Positions 18,927 to 28,455 are shown, numbered from the stretch's first letter. The stretch: 64,000 nt of DNA from Streptomyces inhibens (GCF_003389455.1 NZ_QUAC01000077.1:59259-123258); one strand, 5' to 3'. Notes: generated by a model not told the origin, from the letters alone. A program made the numbers and translations.

Positions 18927-18968
18927 ACATGACGGCTGACAGATTTCAATATCTGTCAGCCGTCATGT
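18927..18968. promoter_or_regulatory. 18-bp perfect dyad before aldo/keto reductase
   Basis: ACATGACGGCTGACAGAT at 18927-18944 is repeated inverted at 18951-18968 with a 6-base AT-rich spacer. It starts about 60 bases upstream of the reductase start and 58 bases after the stop of the MFS gene. It may be the TetR operator or the MFS terminator; the lack of a T-run and the position in the reductase promoter slightly favour an operator. Confidence 0.5.
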
Positions 18969-19025
18969 GTGAGTCGGAGTCCACCGCGGATCCGGAAACC
19001 GGCACCCAGCCCGTCTTCTCGCAGG

Positions 19026-20579
19026 TCAGCGCAGTGTTCGTGGCAGGCGCAGGGCGAGCGTCGTCGTGCCCACGACGATCGCCAGCTGTGACAGCAGCGC
19101 GGTGAGCAGCGCATCGCGGACGCCGACGGCCGGCAGCAGCGCGAGGAAGAGCGTGCCGAGGGTGGCCACGCCCAGGGCGAGACCGGACTGCTGGGTGGTG
19201 ACCATGACGCCGCCGCCCACGCCCGCCTGCGCCACCGGCAGTTCGCTCAGCACGATGCGCATCAGGACCGGCAGCACCATGCCCTGCCCGAGCCCGAGCA
19301 CCGCCATGCTCGGCGCGAGGCCGGCCACCGAGATGCCGGGCCAGCCCGCGTACACGGTCAGCGCCAGCGCGATCAGCCCGGTGCCCTGGATCAGCGAGCC
19401 GGCGATCACCACCCGCCGCCCGAAGCGCAGCACCAGCCGCGGGCCGGCGAGCGAGGCGAGGAAGAACGTGACGCAGAGCGGCGCCAGCGACAGACCGGCC
19501 GCGAACGGGCCGTAGTGCAGACCGTTCTGGAGCGCGACGGCCACCACGAACATGAAGCCGCCGAAGCCCAGCGAGAACGGGACGATCATGGTCAGTCCGC
19601 TGTTCACGGAGGGGATGCGCAGCAGCGAGGGCGGGACCAGCGGCGTACGGCCGGCGCGTTCGGCCCGGCGCTCGACGAGGATGAACGCGGTGCCGGCGAA
19701 GGGGAAGACGGCCAGCAGGATCCAGGACCACACGGGCCAGCCGGCCGCCCGGCCCTCGGTCAGCGGCAGCAGCAGGGTGATCAGCGTGGTGGCGAGCAGT
19801 GCGGTGCCGAGGCCGTCGACCCGGCTCGGGTGCGGGGAGCGGGTCTCGGGGACCGTACGGGCGGCCAGCAGCCAGGCCGCGGCGGCGATCGGGACGTTCA
19901 CCAGGAAGACCGCGCGCCAGCCGGTGCCCGCCAGGTCGACGGAGACCAGCAGACCGCCGAGCACCTGGCCGACGGCGCTGGAGATACCGGCCGTGCCGCC
20001 GTAGAGGCTGACCGCCTTGGCGCGCCGCTTGCCGGTGGTGGTGGCCTGGATGGTGGCCAGTACCTGCGGCAGCAGCAGCGCGGCCGCCGCGCCCTGGGCG
20101 ACCCGGGCGGCCACCAGCGTCCCGGCGTCCGGGGCAAGACCGCAGGCCAGGGAGGTCAGACCGAAGGTGGACAGGCCCCACAGGAACAGCCGGCGGCGGC
20201 CGATCATGTCGCCGAGCCGTCCGCCGAGGACCAGCAGCGTGGCGTACGCGACGCCGTAGCCGGCCACCACCATCTCCAGCATCGCGGGGCCCGCGTGCAG
20301 ATCGTGGTCGATGGTCGGCAGGGCGACATTGACGATGAAGAAGTCGATCAGGGGAAGGGCCGCGCCCAACAGGACGGTCAGCAGGCCGAGCGGGGTCAGC
20401 ACGGTGGGTGCCGGGTGCTGCTGCGGGGTGGGGCGGGTGGTGGCCGCAGTGGCCGGTGCCTCCGGGGTCGCCGGGGCGGTCCGGGCTGCCGGGGTCCGGG
20501 CGCCCGGGACGGTGGCCGGGGCGGCAAGGGCCGTGGCCGGGGCTTCCGGAGTGGTGGTCTGGGCTCGGGTATCGCTCAC
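19026..20579 (-). CDS. MFS drug-efflux-type transporter (14-TM type)
   Basis: 517 residues from a GTG at 20579 (VSDTRAQ). A long Ala/Thr/Pro leader of about 60 residues is followed by roughly 14 membrane helices, beginning GLLTVLLGAALPLIDFFIVNVALPTI, with the MFS loop 2-3 motif GGRLGDMIGRRR. This is the EmrB/QacA (DHA2) set of proton-driven exporters. It diverges from the MmyB-like regulator, with an inverted-repeat operator between them. Substrate unknown. Confidence 0.93.
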   Translation of the reverse strand: MSDTRAQTTTPEAPATALAAPATVPGARTPAARTAPATPEAPATAATTRPTPQQHPAPTVLTPLGLLTVLLGAALPLIDFFIVNVALPTIDHDLHAGPAMLEMVVAGYGVAYATLLVLGGRLGDMIGRRRLFLWGLSTFGLTSLACGLAPDAGTLVAARVAQGAAAALLLPQVLATIQATTTGKRRAKAVSLYGGTAGISSAVGQVLGGLLVSVDLAGTGWRAVFLVNVPIAAAAWLLAARTVPETRSPHPSRVDGLGTALLATTLITLLLPLTEGRAAGWPVWSWILLAVFPFAGTAFILVERRAERAGRTPLVPPSLLRIPSVNSGLTMIVPFSLGFGGFMFVVAVALQNGLHYGPFAAGLSLAPLCVTFFLASLAGPRLVLRFGRRVVIAGSLIQGTGLIALALTVYAGWPGISVAGLAPSMAVLGLGQGMVLPVLMRIVLSELPVAQAGVGGGVMVTTQQSGLALGVATLGTLFLALLPAVGVRDALLTALLSQLAIVVGTTTLALRLPRTLR

Positions 20580-20608
20580 GGAGTCGACGATCGTCGACCG
20601 CCCAGACG

Positions 20609-20636
20609 GGTACCAGAGTGTCCTTATCCTGGTACC
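20609..20636. promoter_or_regulatory. Operator-like inverted repeat between MFS and MmyB genes
   Basis: GGTACCAG (20609-20616) and CTGGTACC (20629-20636) are perfect inverted arms with a 12-base spacer. The same arms occur with a 13-base spacer at 33475-33503 between the second MmyB/MFS pair. A third GGTACCAG overlaps at 20632. Confidence 0.65.
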
Positions 20637-20680
20637 AGTGCTACCTGGCAACCGGCTGGGCACTGCGGCACGCTGGAAGC

Positions 20681-21601
20681 ATGACCGTCGACGTGACCAT
20701 GCCGCAGGCTGCCACACCCCCTGGCGCCGGCACCGCCCCGCGCCCCGGCACCGCCCCGCGCGACGACACCGCCCGCCGGGCCGAGCTGGCCGCCTTTCTG
20801 CGCAGCCGGCGGGAGCGGATCACGCCCGAGCAGGTCGGGCTGCCGCGGGGCGCCCGTCGGCGCACCCCTGGGCTGCGCCGCGAAGAGGTCGCGCATCTGG
20901 GCGCCGTCGGGGTCACCTGGTACACCTGGCTCGAACAGGCCCGGGACATCCATGTATCGCCGCAGGTCCTGGACGCGGTGGCCCGTGCGCTACTGCTCGA
21001 CCGCGCCGAGCGCAGCCATCTGTTCGCGCTGGCCGGGGCGGTCGACCCGCTGCCGGGCACCGAGTGCACGGGCGTACCGCGCGAACTGCGGCAGATCCTC
21101 GAACAGCTCGCGCCGTTCCCCGCCGTCGTACAGAACAGCCGGTTCGACATCCTCGCCTACAACAGGACCTACGGGCGGCTGATGTGCGATCTCGACGCGC
21201 TGCCCGAGGAGGACCGCAACTGCATGTGGCTGGCGTTCACGAACGCCGAGTGGCGGGCGAGCGTGGTCGATCTGGATGCCACGATGCGGGTGATGGCCGC
21301 CAAATTCCGGGCGTCGATGGCCGAGCATGTCGCCGAGCCGCCCTGGAAGGCGCTGGTCGCCCGGCTGACGGAGGCCTCGCCCGAGTTCCGTGAGATCTGG
21401 GCACAGCACGAGGTCATCCGCCCGATGAGCTCCGTCAAGCTCTTCCGGCATCCGCGGGTGGGCGTGCTCCAGCTGTCCGCCACGAGCCTGTGGACGGGGC
21501 CCAACCCCGGCCCCAAGCTGCTGTCCTACACCCCCGTGGACGAGACGTCCCGTGAGCGGTTGGTGCAGTTGGAGGAGCTGGCGGCGCCGGTCGCGGTGTG
21601 A
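20681..21601 (+). CDS. XRE/MmyB-like transcription regulator
   Basis: 306 residues. Helix-turn-helix at about residues 28-95 with the typical RTPGLRREEVAHLGAVGVTWYTWLEQ... of this family, then the MmyB-like ligand domain (PAS-like, residues 130-300) with FDILAYNRTYGRLM and YTPVDE near the end. Family members are thought to bind small fatty or aromatic ligands and control neighbouring genes. It diverges from the MFS gene and most likely represses it through the 20609-20636 site. A paralogue is at 32513-33430. Confidence 0.93.
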   Translation: MTVDVTMPQAATPPGAGTAPRPGTAPRDDTARRAELAAFLRSRRERITPEQVGLPRGARRRTPGLRREEVAHLGAVGVTWYTWLEQARDIHVSPQVLDAVARALLLDRAERSHLFALAGAVDPLPGTECTGVPRELRQILEQLAPFPAVVQNSRFDILAYNRTYGRLMCDLDALPEEDRNCMWLAFTNAEWRASVVDLDATMRVMAAKFRASMAEHVAEPPWKALVARLTEASPEFREIWAQHEVIRPMSSVKLFRHPRVGVLQLSATSLWTGPNPGPKLLSYTPVDETSRERLVQLEELAAPVAV

Positions 21602-21643
21602 CCGTACGGGCCGAGGGGCCCGAGCCGGGCGGCCGGGCCCCGC

Positions 21644-23263
21644 CTACGACCGCATGTCCGCCGTCCGGTGGTCCCGCGCCTCGTCCTCGAACAGCGCCGC
21701 CGTATGGCCGGCCGTCGCCTGCGCCCACCGGCCCGTCGTCAGCGCGCCGAGCAGCAGGATCGCCGCGCCGCAGCCGGCGATGATCCACCAGGCCGGGCGG
21801 CCGGCCGCGAGGAATTCGTCCGCGGTGGCGGCGGCATGCGCCCCGCCGGCCAGTACGGCGCCGATCACCGCGACGCCGAGCGACTGCCCGACCTGCCGGC
21901 TGGTGGAGGCGACGGCGGCCGCCACCCCGGCCTGGGCGCGCGGCATCCCGGACACCGCCGTGTTGGTGATCGGCGCGTTGACCAGGCCGAATCCGATGCC
22001 GAACAGCACATAGCCGGTGAACAGCAGGGCGTTCGTCGACTCCGCGTCGAATGCCGCGAAGAGCAGCCCGCTCGCCCCCATCATGACGCCGGCGAGCAGC
22101 AGCGACAGCCGGGGGCCGCGGCTGCCGACCAGCCGCCCCGACAGCGGCGCGAAGATCAGCGTCATACCGGCCATCGGCAGCATGTAGAGCCCGGCGTCCA
22201 GGGCGGACAGCCCGCGGATGTTCTGCAGATACAGCGTGTTGACGAAGAAAAAGCCGCTGAGCGCGGCAAAGGCGCAGACCGCCACGACGGTGGCGCCGCT
22301 GAACGGTGCGCTGTGGAAGAACCGCAGATCGATGAGGGGTTCGGCCCGGCGGCGTTCGTACGGGATCAGGGCCGCCAGCGAGGCGAGCGCCACCAGCACG
22401 AACGCCAGGATCTCCGGGGACGCCCAGCCGGCTTCGGGGGCCTCGATGATCGCGTACGTCAGCGAGCCGAGCAGCGCGATCACCAGCAGCTGGCCGACCG
22501 GGTCGACCCGGCGCGGCTTGGGGGCGCGCGACTCGGGGACGTAGTGCAGGGTCAGGAACAGCGCGAGTGCGCCGATCGGGACGTTGATCCAGAAGATTGA
22601 ACGCCAGCCGACGCTCTGCACCAGCAGCCCGCCGATCACCGGCCCGGCCGCCATGCTGATGCCGACGACCCCGCCCCACACCCCGATGGCGCGGGCCCGC
22701 TCCCGGGGCTCGGTGAAGGTGTTGGTGATGATCGACATCGCGACGGGGTTGAGCATCGAGCCGCCGACCGCCTGCACCATACGGAAGACCACCAGCCATT
22801 GCAGGTCGGGCGCCAGGCTGCACAGCAGTGAGCCGATCGCGAAGACCACCAGACCGACCACGAAGATCCGGCGCCGGCCGAGCCGGTCCGCGGTGGAGCC
22901 GGCCAGCATCAGCAGCGACGCCAGGACCAGGGTGTAGGCGTCGATCGTCCACTGCAGGCCGGAGACCGAGGCGTGCAGCTCGCGCTGCACGGACGGCAGC
23001 GCGACATTGAGAACGGTGTTGTCGAGGCTGACGATCAGCAGGCTCAGACAGCAGATCGCCAGCACTACCCCACGCCGTCGACGACTCAGCTCGGAGCCCG
23101 TCGTGGCACCCCGGCCGGGCTCGGGACGCCTGGCACGCACGCTCGCGGCGTTGGCGAACCGCCCGCGTAGCTCCGCTACGAAGGCGCTCCGCCGCCTTGC
23201 GATCGCACGCACCAGACGACCCGAGCTGATCCGGCCGGGGTTCCACAACGGGCTCCGAGGCAT
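21644..23263 (-). CDS. MFS transporter, EmrB/QacA-type exporter
   Basis: 539 residues. About 14 membrane helices starting at VVLAICCLSLLIVSLDNTVLNVALP, motif A as GSTADRLGRRR, and helix-5 motif C region GVVGISMAAGPVIGGLL. The N-terminal 65 residues are basic, arginine-rich and unlike the usual start; a shorter start within is possible. It converges on the MmyB regulator and diverges from the dihydrouridine synthase. Substrate unknown; sequence suits a multidrug or antibiotic efflux pump. Confidence 0.92.
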   Translation of the reverse strand: MPRSPLWNPGRISSGRLVRAIARRRSAFVAELRGRFANAASVRARRPEPGRGATTGSELSRRRRGVVLAICCLSLLIVSLDNTVLNVALPSVQRELHASVSGLQWTIDAYTLVLASLLMLAGSTADRLGRRRIFVVGLVVFAIGSLLCSLAPDLQWLVVFRMVQAVGGSMLNPVAMSIITNTFTEPRERARAIGVWGGVVGISMAAGPVIGGLLVQSVGWRSIFWINVPIGALALFLTLHYVPESRAPKPRRVDPVGQLLVIALLGSLTYAIIEAPEAGWASPEILAFVLVALASLAALIPYERRRAEPLIDLRFFHSAPFSGATVVAVCAFAALSGFFFVNTLYLQNIRGLSALDAGLYMLPMAGMTLIFAPLSGRLVGSRGPRLSLLLAGVMMGASGLLFAAFDAESTNALLFTGYVLFGIGFGLVNAPITNTAVSGMPRAQAGVAAAVASTSRQVGQSLGVAVIGAVLAGGAHAAATADEFLAAGRPAWWIIAGCGAAILLLGALTTGRWAQATAGHTAALFEDEARDHRTADMRS

Positions 23264-23420
23264 TCTTGAACGCTACAGCGATCTGGGGCCGCCGGCCTCG
23301 GTCCTGGGCCACTTGCGTGGTGCGGGACAATGGGAGATCGCGGCGGCCGGTTCGCCGCTACGGCCGCGGCCAGCACCGCCCCGCCGAAGGAAGCCGAAGA
23401 AAGCCGAAGGAATCGCCTCC

Positions 23421-24572
23421 ATGTCTCTGCTGCAGATCGGTCCGCACACGGTGCAGCCACCCGTGGTGCTCGCGCCGATGGCCGGGATCACCAATGCCCC
23501 GTTCCGGACGCTGTGCCGGGAGTTCTCCGGGGGCAAGGGCCTCTTCGTCAGCGAGATGATCACGACGCGGGCGCTGGTCGAGCGCAACGAGAAGACCATG
23601 CAGCTGATCCACTTCGACGAGACCGAGAAGCCGCGCTCGATCCAGCTCTACGGCGTCGACCCGGACACCGTCGGCAAGGCCGCCCGCATGATCGCGGAGG
23701 AGAACCTCGCCGACCACATCGATCTGAACTTCGGCTGCCCGGTCCCCAAGGTGACCCGTAAGGGTGGCGGCTCGGCGCTGCCGTACAAGCGGAATCTGCT
23801 GCGCTCCATCCTGCGTGAGGCGGTGGCGAACGCGGGCGCGCTGCCGGTGACCATGAAGATGCGCAAGGGCATCGACGACGACCACATCACCTACCTGGAC
23901 GCGGGGCGGATCGCGGCCGAGGAGGGCATCACGGCGATCGCGCTGCACGGCCGGACCGCGGCCCAGCACTACGGCGGCACCGCCGACTGGGACGCCATCG
24001 CGCGCCTGAAGGAGCATGTCCCGGAGATCCCGGTGCTCGGCAACGGCGACATCTGGTCGGCGGACGACGCCAGGCGGATGATGCGCGAGACCGGCTGCGA
24101 CGGGGTGGTCGTGGGGCGCGGCTGCCTGGGGCGGCCGTGGCTGTTCGGCGATCTGGTCGCCGCCTTCGAGGGCACGGGCCCCCAGGCCGGAGGCCGTGAG
24201 GTCGCTTTCGCCCAGCCCACGCTCAAGGAGGTCGCGGCCGTGATGCTGCGGCACGCCACCCTGCTGGGCGAGTGGATCGGCGACGAGGCGCGCGGCGTGA
24301 TCGACTTCCGTAAGCATGTCGCCTGGTACACCAAGGGCTTCTCGATCGGCTCCGAGATGCGCCGCAGCCTCGCGGTCACCTCCTCGCTCGACGAGCTGGA
24401 CGCGCTGCTGTCGGAGCTGGACCTGGACCAGCCGTGGCCGGTGGGCGCGGACGGCCCGCGCGGCCGCACCTCGGGCCGCAACCGGGTCGTCCTGCCGGAC
24501 GGCTGGCTGGAGGACCCGTACGACTGCGCGGGCGTGGACGCGGACGCGGAGCTGGACACCTCGGGCGGCTGA
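23421..24572 (+). CDS. dus: tRNA-dihydrouridine synthase (DusB-type)
   Basis: 383 residues from ATG 23421 with GAAGGA upstream. Dus signatures: VVLAPMAGITNAPFRTLC, the catalytic Cys in DLNFGCPVPKVTRKGGGSAL, HGRTAAQHY and the FMN-binding GNGDIW and GVVVGRGCLGRPW. It reduces specific uridines in tRNA with NADPH. Acidic C-terminal tail. It converges on the P450 with only 16 bases between. Confidence 0.96.
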   Translation: MSLLQIGPHTVQPPVVLAPMAGITNAPFRTLCREFSGGKGLFVSEMITTRALVERNEKTMQLIHFDETEKPRSIQLYGVDPDTVGKAARMIAEENLADHIDLNFGCPVPKVTRKGGGSALPYKRNLLRSILREAVANAGALPVTMKMRKGIDDDHITYLDAGRIAAEEGITAIALHGRTAAQHYGGTADWDAIARLKEHVPEIPVLGNGDIWSADDARRMMRETGCDGVVVGRGCLGRPWLFGDLVAAFEGTGPQAGGREVAFAQPTLKEVAAVMLRHATLLGEWIGDEARGVIDFRKHVAWYTKGFSIGSEMRRSLAVTSSLDELDALLSELDLDQPWPVGADGPRGRTSGRNRVVLPDGWLEDPYDCAGVDADAELDTSGG

Positions 24573-24588
24573 GCCGCGGCGGCTCTCG

Positions 24589-25869
24589 TCAGGCCGGCAC
24601 CACCTCGACCGGCAGCTCCTTGATGCCGTTGACGAAGTTGGAGCGGACCCGGCGGACCGGGCCGGTCAGCCGGATGCCGGCGAGCCGGGGCAGCAGTTCC
24701 TCGAACATGATCCGCATCTCCAGGCGGGCCAGCGAGCTGCCCAGGCAGAAGTGCGGGCTGCCCTTCCCGAAGGTGAGATGGTCGTTGTGCCGCCGGGTCA
24801 CATCGAAGCGGTAGGGGTCCTCGAAGACCGCCTCGTCGCGGTTTCCGGAGGCGAACCACAGCACGACCTTGTCGCCCTCCTTGATCCGTTTGCCGCCGAG
24901 TGCGACGTCGCGGGTCGCGGTGCGGCGGAAGTGGTAGACGGGGGAGGCCCAGCGCAGGAACTCCTCGACCGCGTTCGGGATCAGCGACGGGTCGGCCTGG
25001 AGCTTGGCCATCTCCTCGGGGTGGTTCATCAGCGCGAGCATGGTGTGCGAGATGGCGTGCCGGGTGGTCTCGTTGCCGGCCACGACCAGCAGCAGGAAGT
25101 AGTTGTCGAAGTCCTCCCGGGACAGCGCGATGCCGTCCCGCGGGGTCTGGTTGACCAGCATGCTGACCAGGTCCACGCCGCTGCCGCCGCGCCGTTTGGC
25201 GGCCAACTCCCTTCCGTACGCGAAGACTTCGAGGGCGGCCGGGGAGCGGAACGGCAGATTGCGGTACCGCTCGCTCTCCGCGCTCTCCAGGAGGACATCG
25301 GCGTAGTCGGGGTCGGTGTTGCCGATGATGCGGTTGCCCCAGTCGATGAGCTGCCGGGTGTCGCCCTCGGGGACGTCCAGCATCCGGGCCAGCACATTGA
25401 TCGGGAAGTCGGCGGCGACCTCGGCGACGAAGTCGAAGCTGCCCTTGGCCAGCGCCGCGTCCAGGGTGCGGGCGGTCAGTCCGCGCAGAAAGTCCCCGTA
25501 CGCGGCCACCGCGCGCGGGGTGAACTGCCTCTGCAGCAGCCGGCGCAGTGCCTGGTGGCGCAGGCCGTCGGTCTCCAGGAGGGAGCGGCGGACGGCGATC
25601 TGGTCGTCGTCGACCTCTTCGAGGTTGGTGAAGCGGGTGGAGGTGAAGGTCTCCGGGTCGCGGTCGACCCGCACGATGTCGGCATGCCGGGTGACTGCCC
25701 AGAAGCCGTGGTGGGGGGCCGGTTCGGGCTGCCAGTGGACGGGGTCCTCGCGGCGCAGGGTGTCGAACATCCGCCAGGGGAGCTGACCATCGGTGAAGCG
25801 GTCGTTGTCGGCGAGATCGACATCGGCGAGCGGCAGCGGGGCGGGCGCGGCGGCGAGGTCGCGCGGCAT
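24589..25869 (-). CDS. Cytochrome P450, CYP125/142-like
   Basis: 426 residues. I-helix VVAGNETTRHAISH, ExxR in VEEFLRWASPVYHFRR, and the heme loop LTFGKGSPHFCLGSSLAR are complete, so a working monooxygenase is likely. The AGNETTR and HFRRTATRD segments resemble P450s acting on fatty or steroid side chains (CYP125/142/124 group), but the substrate cannot be read. It starts 52 bases after the glutamine-synthetase-like gene and probably shares its transcript. Confidence 0.93.
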   Translation of the reverse strand: MPRDLAAAPAPLPLADVDLADNDRFTDGQLPWRMFDTLRREDPVHWQPEPAPHHGFWAVTRHADIVRVDRDPETFTSTRFTNLEEVDDDQIAVRRSLLETDGLRHQALRRLLQRQFTPRAVAAYGDFLRGLTARTLDAALAKGSFDFVAEVAADFPINVLARMLDVPEGDTRQLIDWGNRIIGNTDPDYADVLLESAESERYRNLPFRSPAALEVFAYGRELAAKRRGGSGVDLVSMLVNQTPRDGIALSREDFDNYFLLLVVAGNETTRHAISHTMLALMNHPEEMAKLQADPSLIPNAVEEFLRWASPVYHFRRTATRDVALGGKRIKEGDKVVLWFASGNRDEAVFEDPYRFDVTRRHNDHLTFGKGSPHFCLGSSLARLEMRIMFEELLPRLAGIRLTGPVRRVRSNFVNGIKELPVEVVPA

Positions 25870-25921
25870 ACGGGGCTCCTAGGGGCGGCAGGGGAAGCGA
25901 GGGGGGAGCGAGGCGCGCGGG

Positions 25922-27280
25922 TCACAGCAGACGGGCGTACTCGCGGAACTCCCAGTCGGTGACGTACTGCTGGAAGCGCGCGATCTCATTGCGCTTGTAC
26001 GCGAGGAACGGCTCGGTGAAGCCGGCGCCGAGCAGGCCGGTCAGCTCGGTGTCCGCGGTGAGCGCGTCCAGGGCGGCGTCGAGGGTGCCGGGCAGCTTCG
26101 GGGCGAGGTCGGTGCGGTAGCCGTAGCCGTCCAGCGGGGCGGGCGGGTCGAGCTTGCCGCGGATGCCGAGCGCCAGGGCCGCGACGGCGGAGGCGATGGC
26201 GAGGTACGGGTTGGCGCCGGCGTCGCCCAGGCGCAGCTCCAGCCGGGTGCCGTCGCCGCGCTCCGGGGGGATGCGGAGCATGGCGCTGCGGTTGTCCGGG
26301 CCCCAGTCGATCAGCCAGGGCGCGAGGGAGTCCGGGCCGAAGCGCTTGTAGGAGTTGACGGTGGGGTTGTGCAGTGCGGCGAGCGCCGGGGCGTGCGCGA
26401 GGATCCCGGCGATGGCGTGCCGGGCGGTCCCGGAGAGCCCGTCGGGGGCGCTGTCGTCCGCGAAGACATTGTGTCCCGCGCCGTCCACGAGGGAGAGGTG
26501 CAGATGGAAGCCCGAACCGCCCTCCGCGTTGAAGGGCTTGGCCATGAAGGTGGCCAACCGGCCTTCCGTACGGGCGATTTCCTTGACCGCGGCCTTGAAG
26601 AGGAAGGCCCGGTCGGCGGCGTCCAGGGCGGCGGAGTGGGTCAGATTGATCTCGAACTGGCCGGCGCTGAATTCGTGGTTGCCGGCCGTGGCGCCGATGC
26701 CCAGCGTGCGTAGTTGGCGCAGCGCGGAGACGAGATGGCCGTCGGGGTCGCCGCGCCGGCCCGCGCTGTAGACGTTGCCGGGCTCCGGTGCGTACGGGGA
26801 CCAGCCGCCCGGCGTGGACGGATCCGGCCGGCACAGGTAGTACTCCAACTCCGGTCCGACCACCGGGTGCAGGCCCAGGTCGGCGGTGTGGGCCAGGACG
26901 CGGCGCAGCAGGTCGCGGGGCGATTCGGGGGCCGGTCCGCCGGTCGTGGGGTCGTGGGCGTCACCCAGACACCAGGCGACGCCGGGCTCCCAGGGGAGCG
27001 GGGCGAGGGTGGCGAGATCCGGTCGTACGGTGATGTCCGGCAGCCCCGCCTCCAGGCCGCCGGCGATCGGGACCACATCGCCCTGCGGGCTGGTGTGGTA
27101 GACGGCGCGGCAGAAGGCGAGGCCGTGGCCGCAGGCGGCCGGCAGCTGATCGACGAGGAGGTCGCGGGCCCGGTCGGCTCCGATGAGATCGGGATAGACG
27201 ACGCGCACGATGTCGATGCCCTGGGCGGACAGCGCCTCGGCGGTAGCTGCGGGGGACTGCTCGGTCTGTGGTTCGCGCAC
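25922..27280 (-). CDS. Glutamine synthetase-like gamma-glutamyl ligase
   Basis: 452 residues, GSI fold. The metal and ATP sites are recognisable: PVVGPELEYYLCRP, HEFSAGQFEINL, FNAEGGSGFHLHLSL, VNSYKRF and NRSAMLRIPPE. The adenylylation loop of true GlnA is missing and the segment is shorter, so this is one of the paralogues that glutamylate amines (GlnA3/GlnA4-like in S. coelicolor: polyamines and ethanolamine). The enzyme would couple glutamate to an amine with ATP. GTG start at 27280. A MarR-type box is about 100 bases upstream. It starts an operon with the P450. Confidence 0.87.
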   Translation of the reverse strand: MREPQTEQSPAATAEALSAQGIDIVRVVYPDLIGADRARDLLVDQLPAACGHGLAFCRAVYHTSPQGDVVPIAGGLEAGLPDITVRPDLATLAPLPWEPGVAWCLGDAHDPTTGGPAPESPRDLLRRVLAHTADLGLHPVVGPELEYYLCRPDPSTPGGWSPYAPEPGNVYSAGRRGDPDGHLVSALRQLRTLGIGATAGNHEFSAGQFEINLTHSAALDAADRAFLFKAAVKEIARTEGRLATFMAKPFNAEGGSGFHLHLSLVDGAGHNVFADDSAPDGLSGTARHAIAGILAHAPALAALHNPTVNSYKRFGPDSLAPWLIDWGPDNRSAMLRIPPERGDGTRLELRLGDAGANPYLAIASAVAALALGIRGKLDPPAPLDGYGYRTDLAPKLPGTLDAALDALTADTELTGLLGAGFTEPFLAYKRNEIARFQQYVTDWEFREYARLL

Positions 27281-27324
27281 CGGACCCCAGCCTTTCTGGA
27301 CGGATCGGGAGGGCGGTCGATGTC

Positions 27325-27372
27325 GGCGGGAGGGAGCGGGGAGGGGGAGTGGGGAGGGGAGCAGGGAGGGGT
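27325..27372 (+). repeat. Purine-rich G/A tract in divergent promoter
   Basis: A run of about 48 bases is almost wholly G and A (GGGAG/GGGGAG units) inside the gap between the GS-like and decarboxylase-like genes. It may form a triplex or G-quadruplex, but no role is shown. Confidence 0.5.
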
Positions 27373-27375
27373 GTT

Positions 27376-27389
27376 ATTTGGGATCAAAC
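27376..27389 (-). promoter_or_regulatory. MarR-type box A (GS-like / ADC-like divergent promoters)
   Basis: On the minus strand GTTTGATCCCAAAT. It is one of four GTTTGA-type sites in this region and lies about 96 bases before the GS-like start and 128 before the acetoacetate-decarboxylase-family start. Confidence 0.6.
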
Positions 27390-27516
27390 GGTATGGAGGT
27401 GCGGGAGGCCGCACAAGGGGGCGTGCTGAATGTGCTCGCCCGTCGGGGCTGGTGACAAGTAGGCCTCGGCGGCATAACGTACGGCCCCAAATGACTCCCT
27501 GCTCCCAGGAGGCACC

Positions 27517-28326
27517 GTGCCCGCCGTCCGCGGATTCTTCCCGCCCAGGACCGCCACCGGACGCTCGTCCCCGGTCCCCGCCCCGCCCTGGTACTACTCC
27601 GGCGATCTGCTCACCGTCGAGTACCGCACCGGTCCGGCCCGGGTCGCCGAACTGCTGCCCGCGCCCCTGGAGTTGGCTGCCGAGGACCCCGGCGCGGTCG
27701 CGCTGATCTGGGCCGACTGGCAGTCCTGCGGGGCGTCGAAGGAGGAGCTGCTCGACCCCGTCCGCAGTCAGTACAAGGAGTGCTTCGCCGTCGTGCGGTG
27801 CTCCTACCGCGGAAACACCTACTCGCGCTGTGTCTATATCTGGGTCGACAAGGACTTCGCCCTCGCCCGCGGCAACCACCAGGGCTACCCGAAGAAACTC
27901 GGCTCGATCCAGCTGACCCGCCCGCACCCGTACGGCCCGGCGCCGCGTATCGAGGCCGGTGCGGTCTTCGGCGCCACGCTGGCGGCAGCCGACCGGCGGC
28001 TGGCCCAGGCCGTGGTCACACTGCGCGAGCCGTCCGACTCCAACGGCTTCGTCAACGGGCACCCGATGGCCCACCACCGCTCGCTGCCCTCGATCGAGCC
28101 GGGCAAGGGACTCGCCCTGGACGAGCTGATCGCCTCCGGGGCGGAGTCCTTCGAGGGCGGTCAACCCTGGTCGGCGGACGCCGAGTTGGAGCTGTTCGAG
28201 GCGCCTACGGAGGAGCTGGCCGCGCTGCGCGTCGAGGAGCCGATCGGCGCGTACTACCGGCAGGTGGGCGTGTGCTGGAACGGCGGGACGCTGCTGGAGA
28301 GCGGGACGTCGGGCGCCGGATGCTGA
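27517..28326 (+). CDS. Acetoacetate decarboxylase-family protein
   Basis: 269 residues from a GTG with an excellent CAGGAGGCACC ribosome site. Family pattern: SPVPAPPWYYSGDLLTVEYR at the start, a middle strand pair SRCVYIWVDKDFALARG and GYPKKLGSIQL with the lysine position of the catalytic site. True ADC uses a lysine Schiff base; many family members do other chemistry. Here it diverges from the GS-like gene and precedes a MarR gene and ring-cleavage genes. The reaction is unclear; aldolase or decarboxylase of a ring-cleavage product is plausible. Confidence 0.85.
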   Translation: MPAVRGFFPPRTATGRSSPVPAPPWYYSGDLLTVEYRTGPARVAELLPAPLELAAEDPGAVALIWADWQSCGASKEELLDPVRSQYKECFAVVRCSYRGNTYSRCVYIWVDKDFALARGNHQGYPKKLGSIQLTRPHPYGPAPRIEAGAVFGATLAAADRRLAQAVVTLREPSDSNGFVNGHPMAHHRSLPSIEPGKGLALDELIASGAESFEGGQPWSADAELELFEAPTEELAALRVEEPIGAYYRQVGVCWNGGTLLESGTSGAGC

Positions 28327-28356
28327 GGCCCGCTCCCGCAAATGGGGGAGCGGGCC
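28327..28356 (+). terminator. Terminator after ADC-family gene
   Basis: GGCCCGCTCCC (28327-28337) and GGGAGCGGGCC (28346-28356) form an 11-bp stem immediately after the stop codon. It separates this gene from marR. Confidence 0.85.
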
Positions 28357-28441
28357 GCCGAAGCGCCGACCAGCGGGGCGGAGGCGGCGCGCGGCGTGTC
28401 GGCGTACGGGCAAGGGGCGGGCAGGCCTGGACCGCGATATC

Positions 28442-28455
28442 GTTTGAGTCCGTAC
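28442..28455 (+). promoter_or_regulatory. MarR-type box C before marR
   Basis: GTTTGAGTCCGTAC about 100 bases upstream of marR keeps the left half of the GTTTGA/CAAAC pattern but has a weak right half. It suggests autoregulation. Confidence 0.4.
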
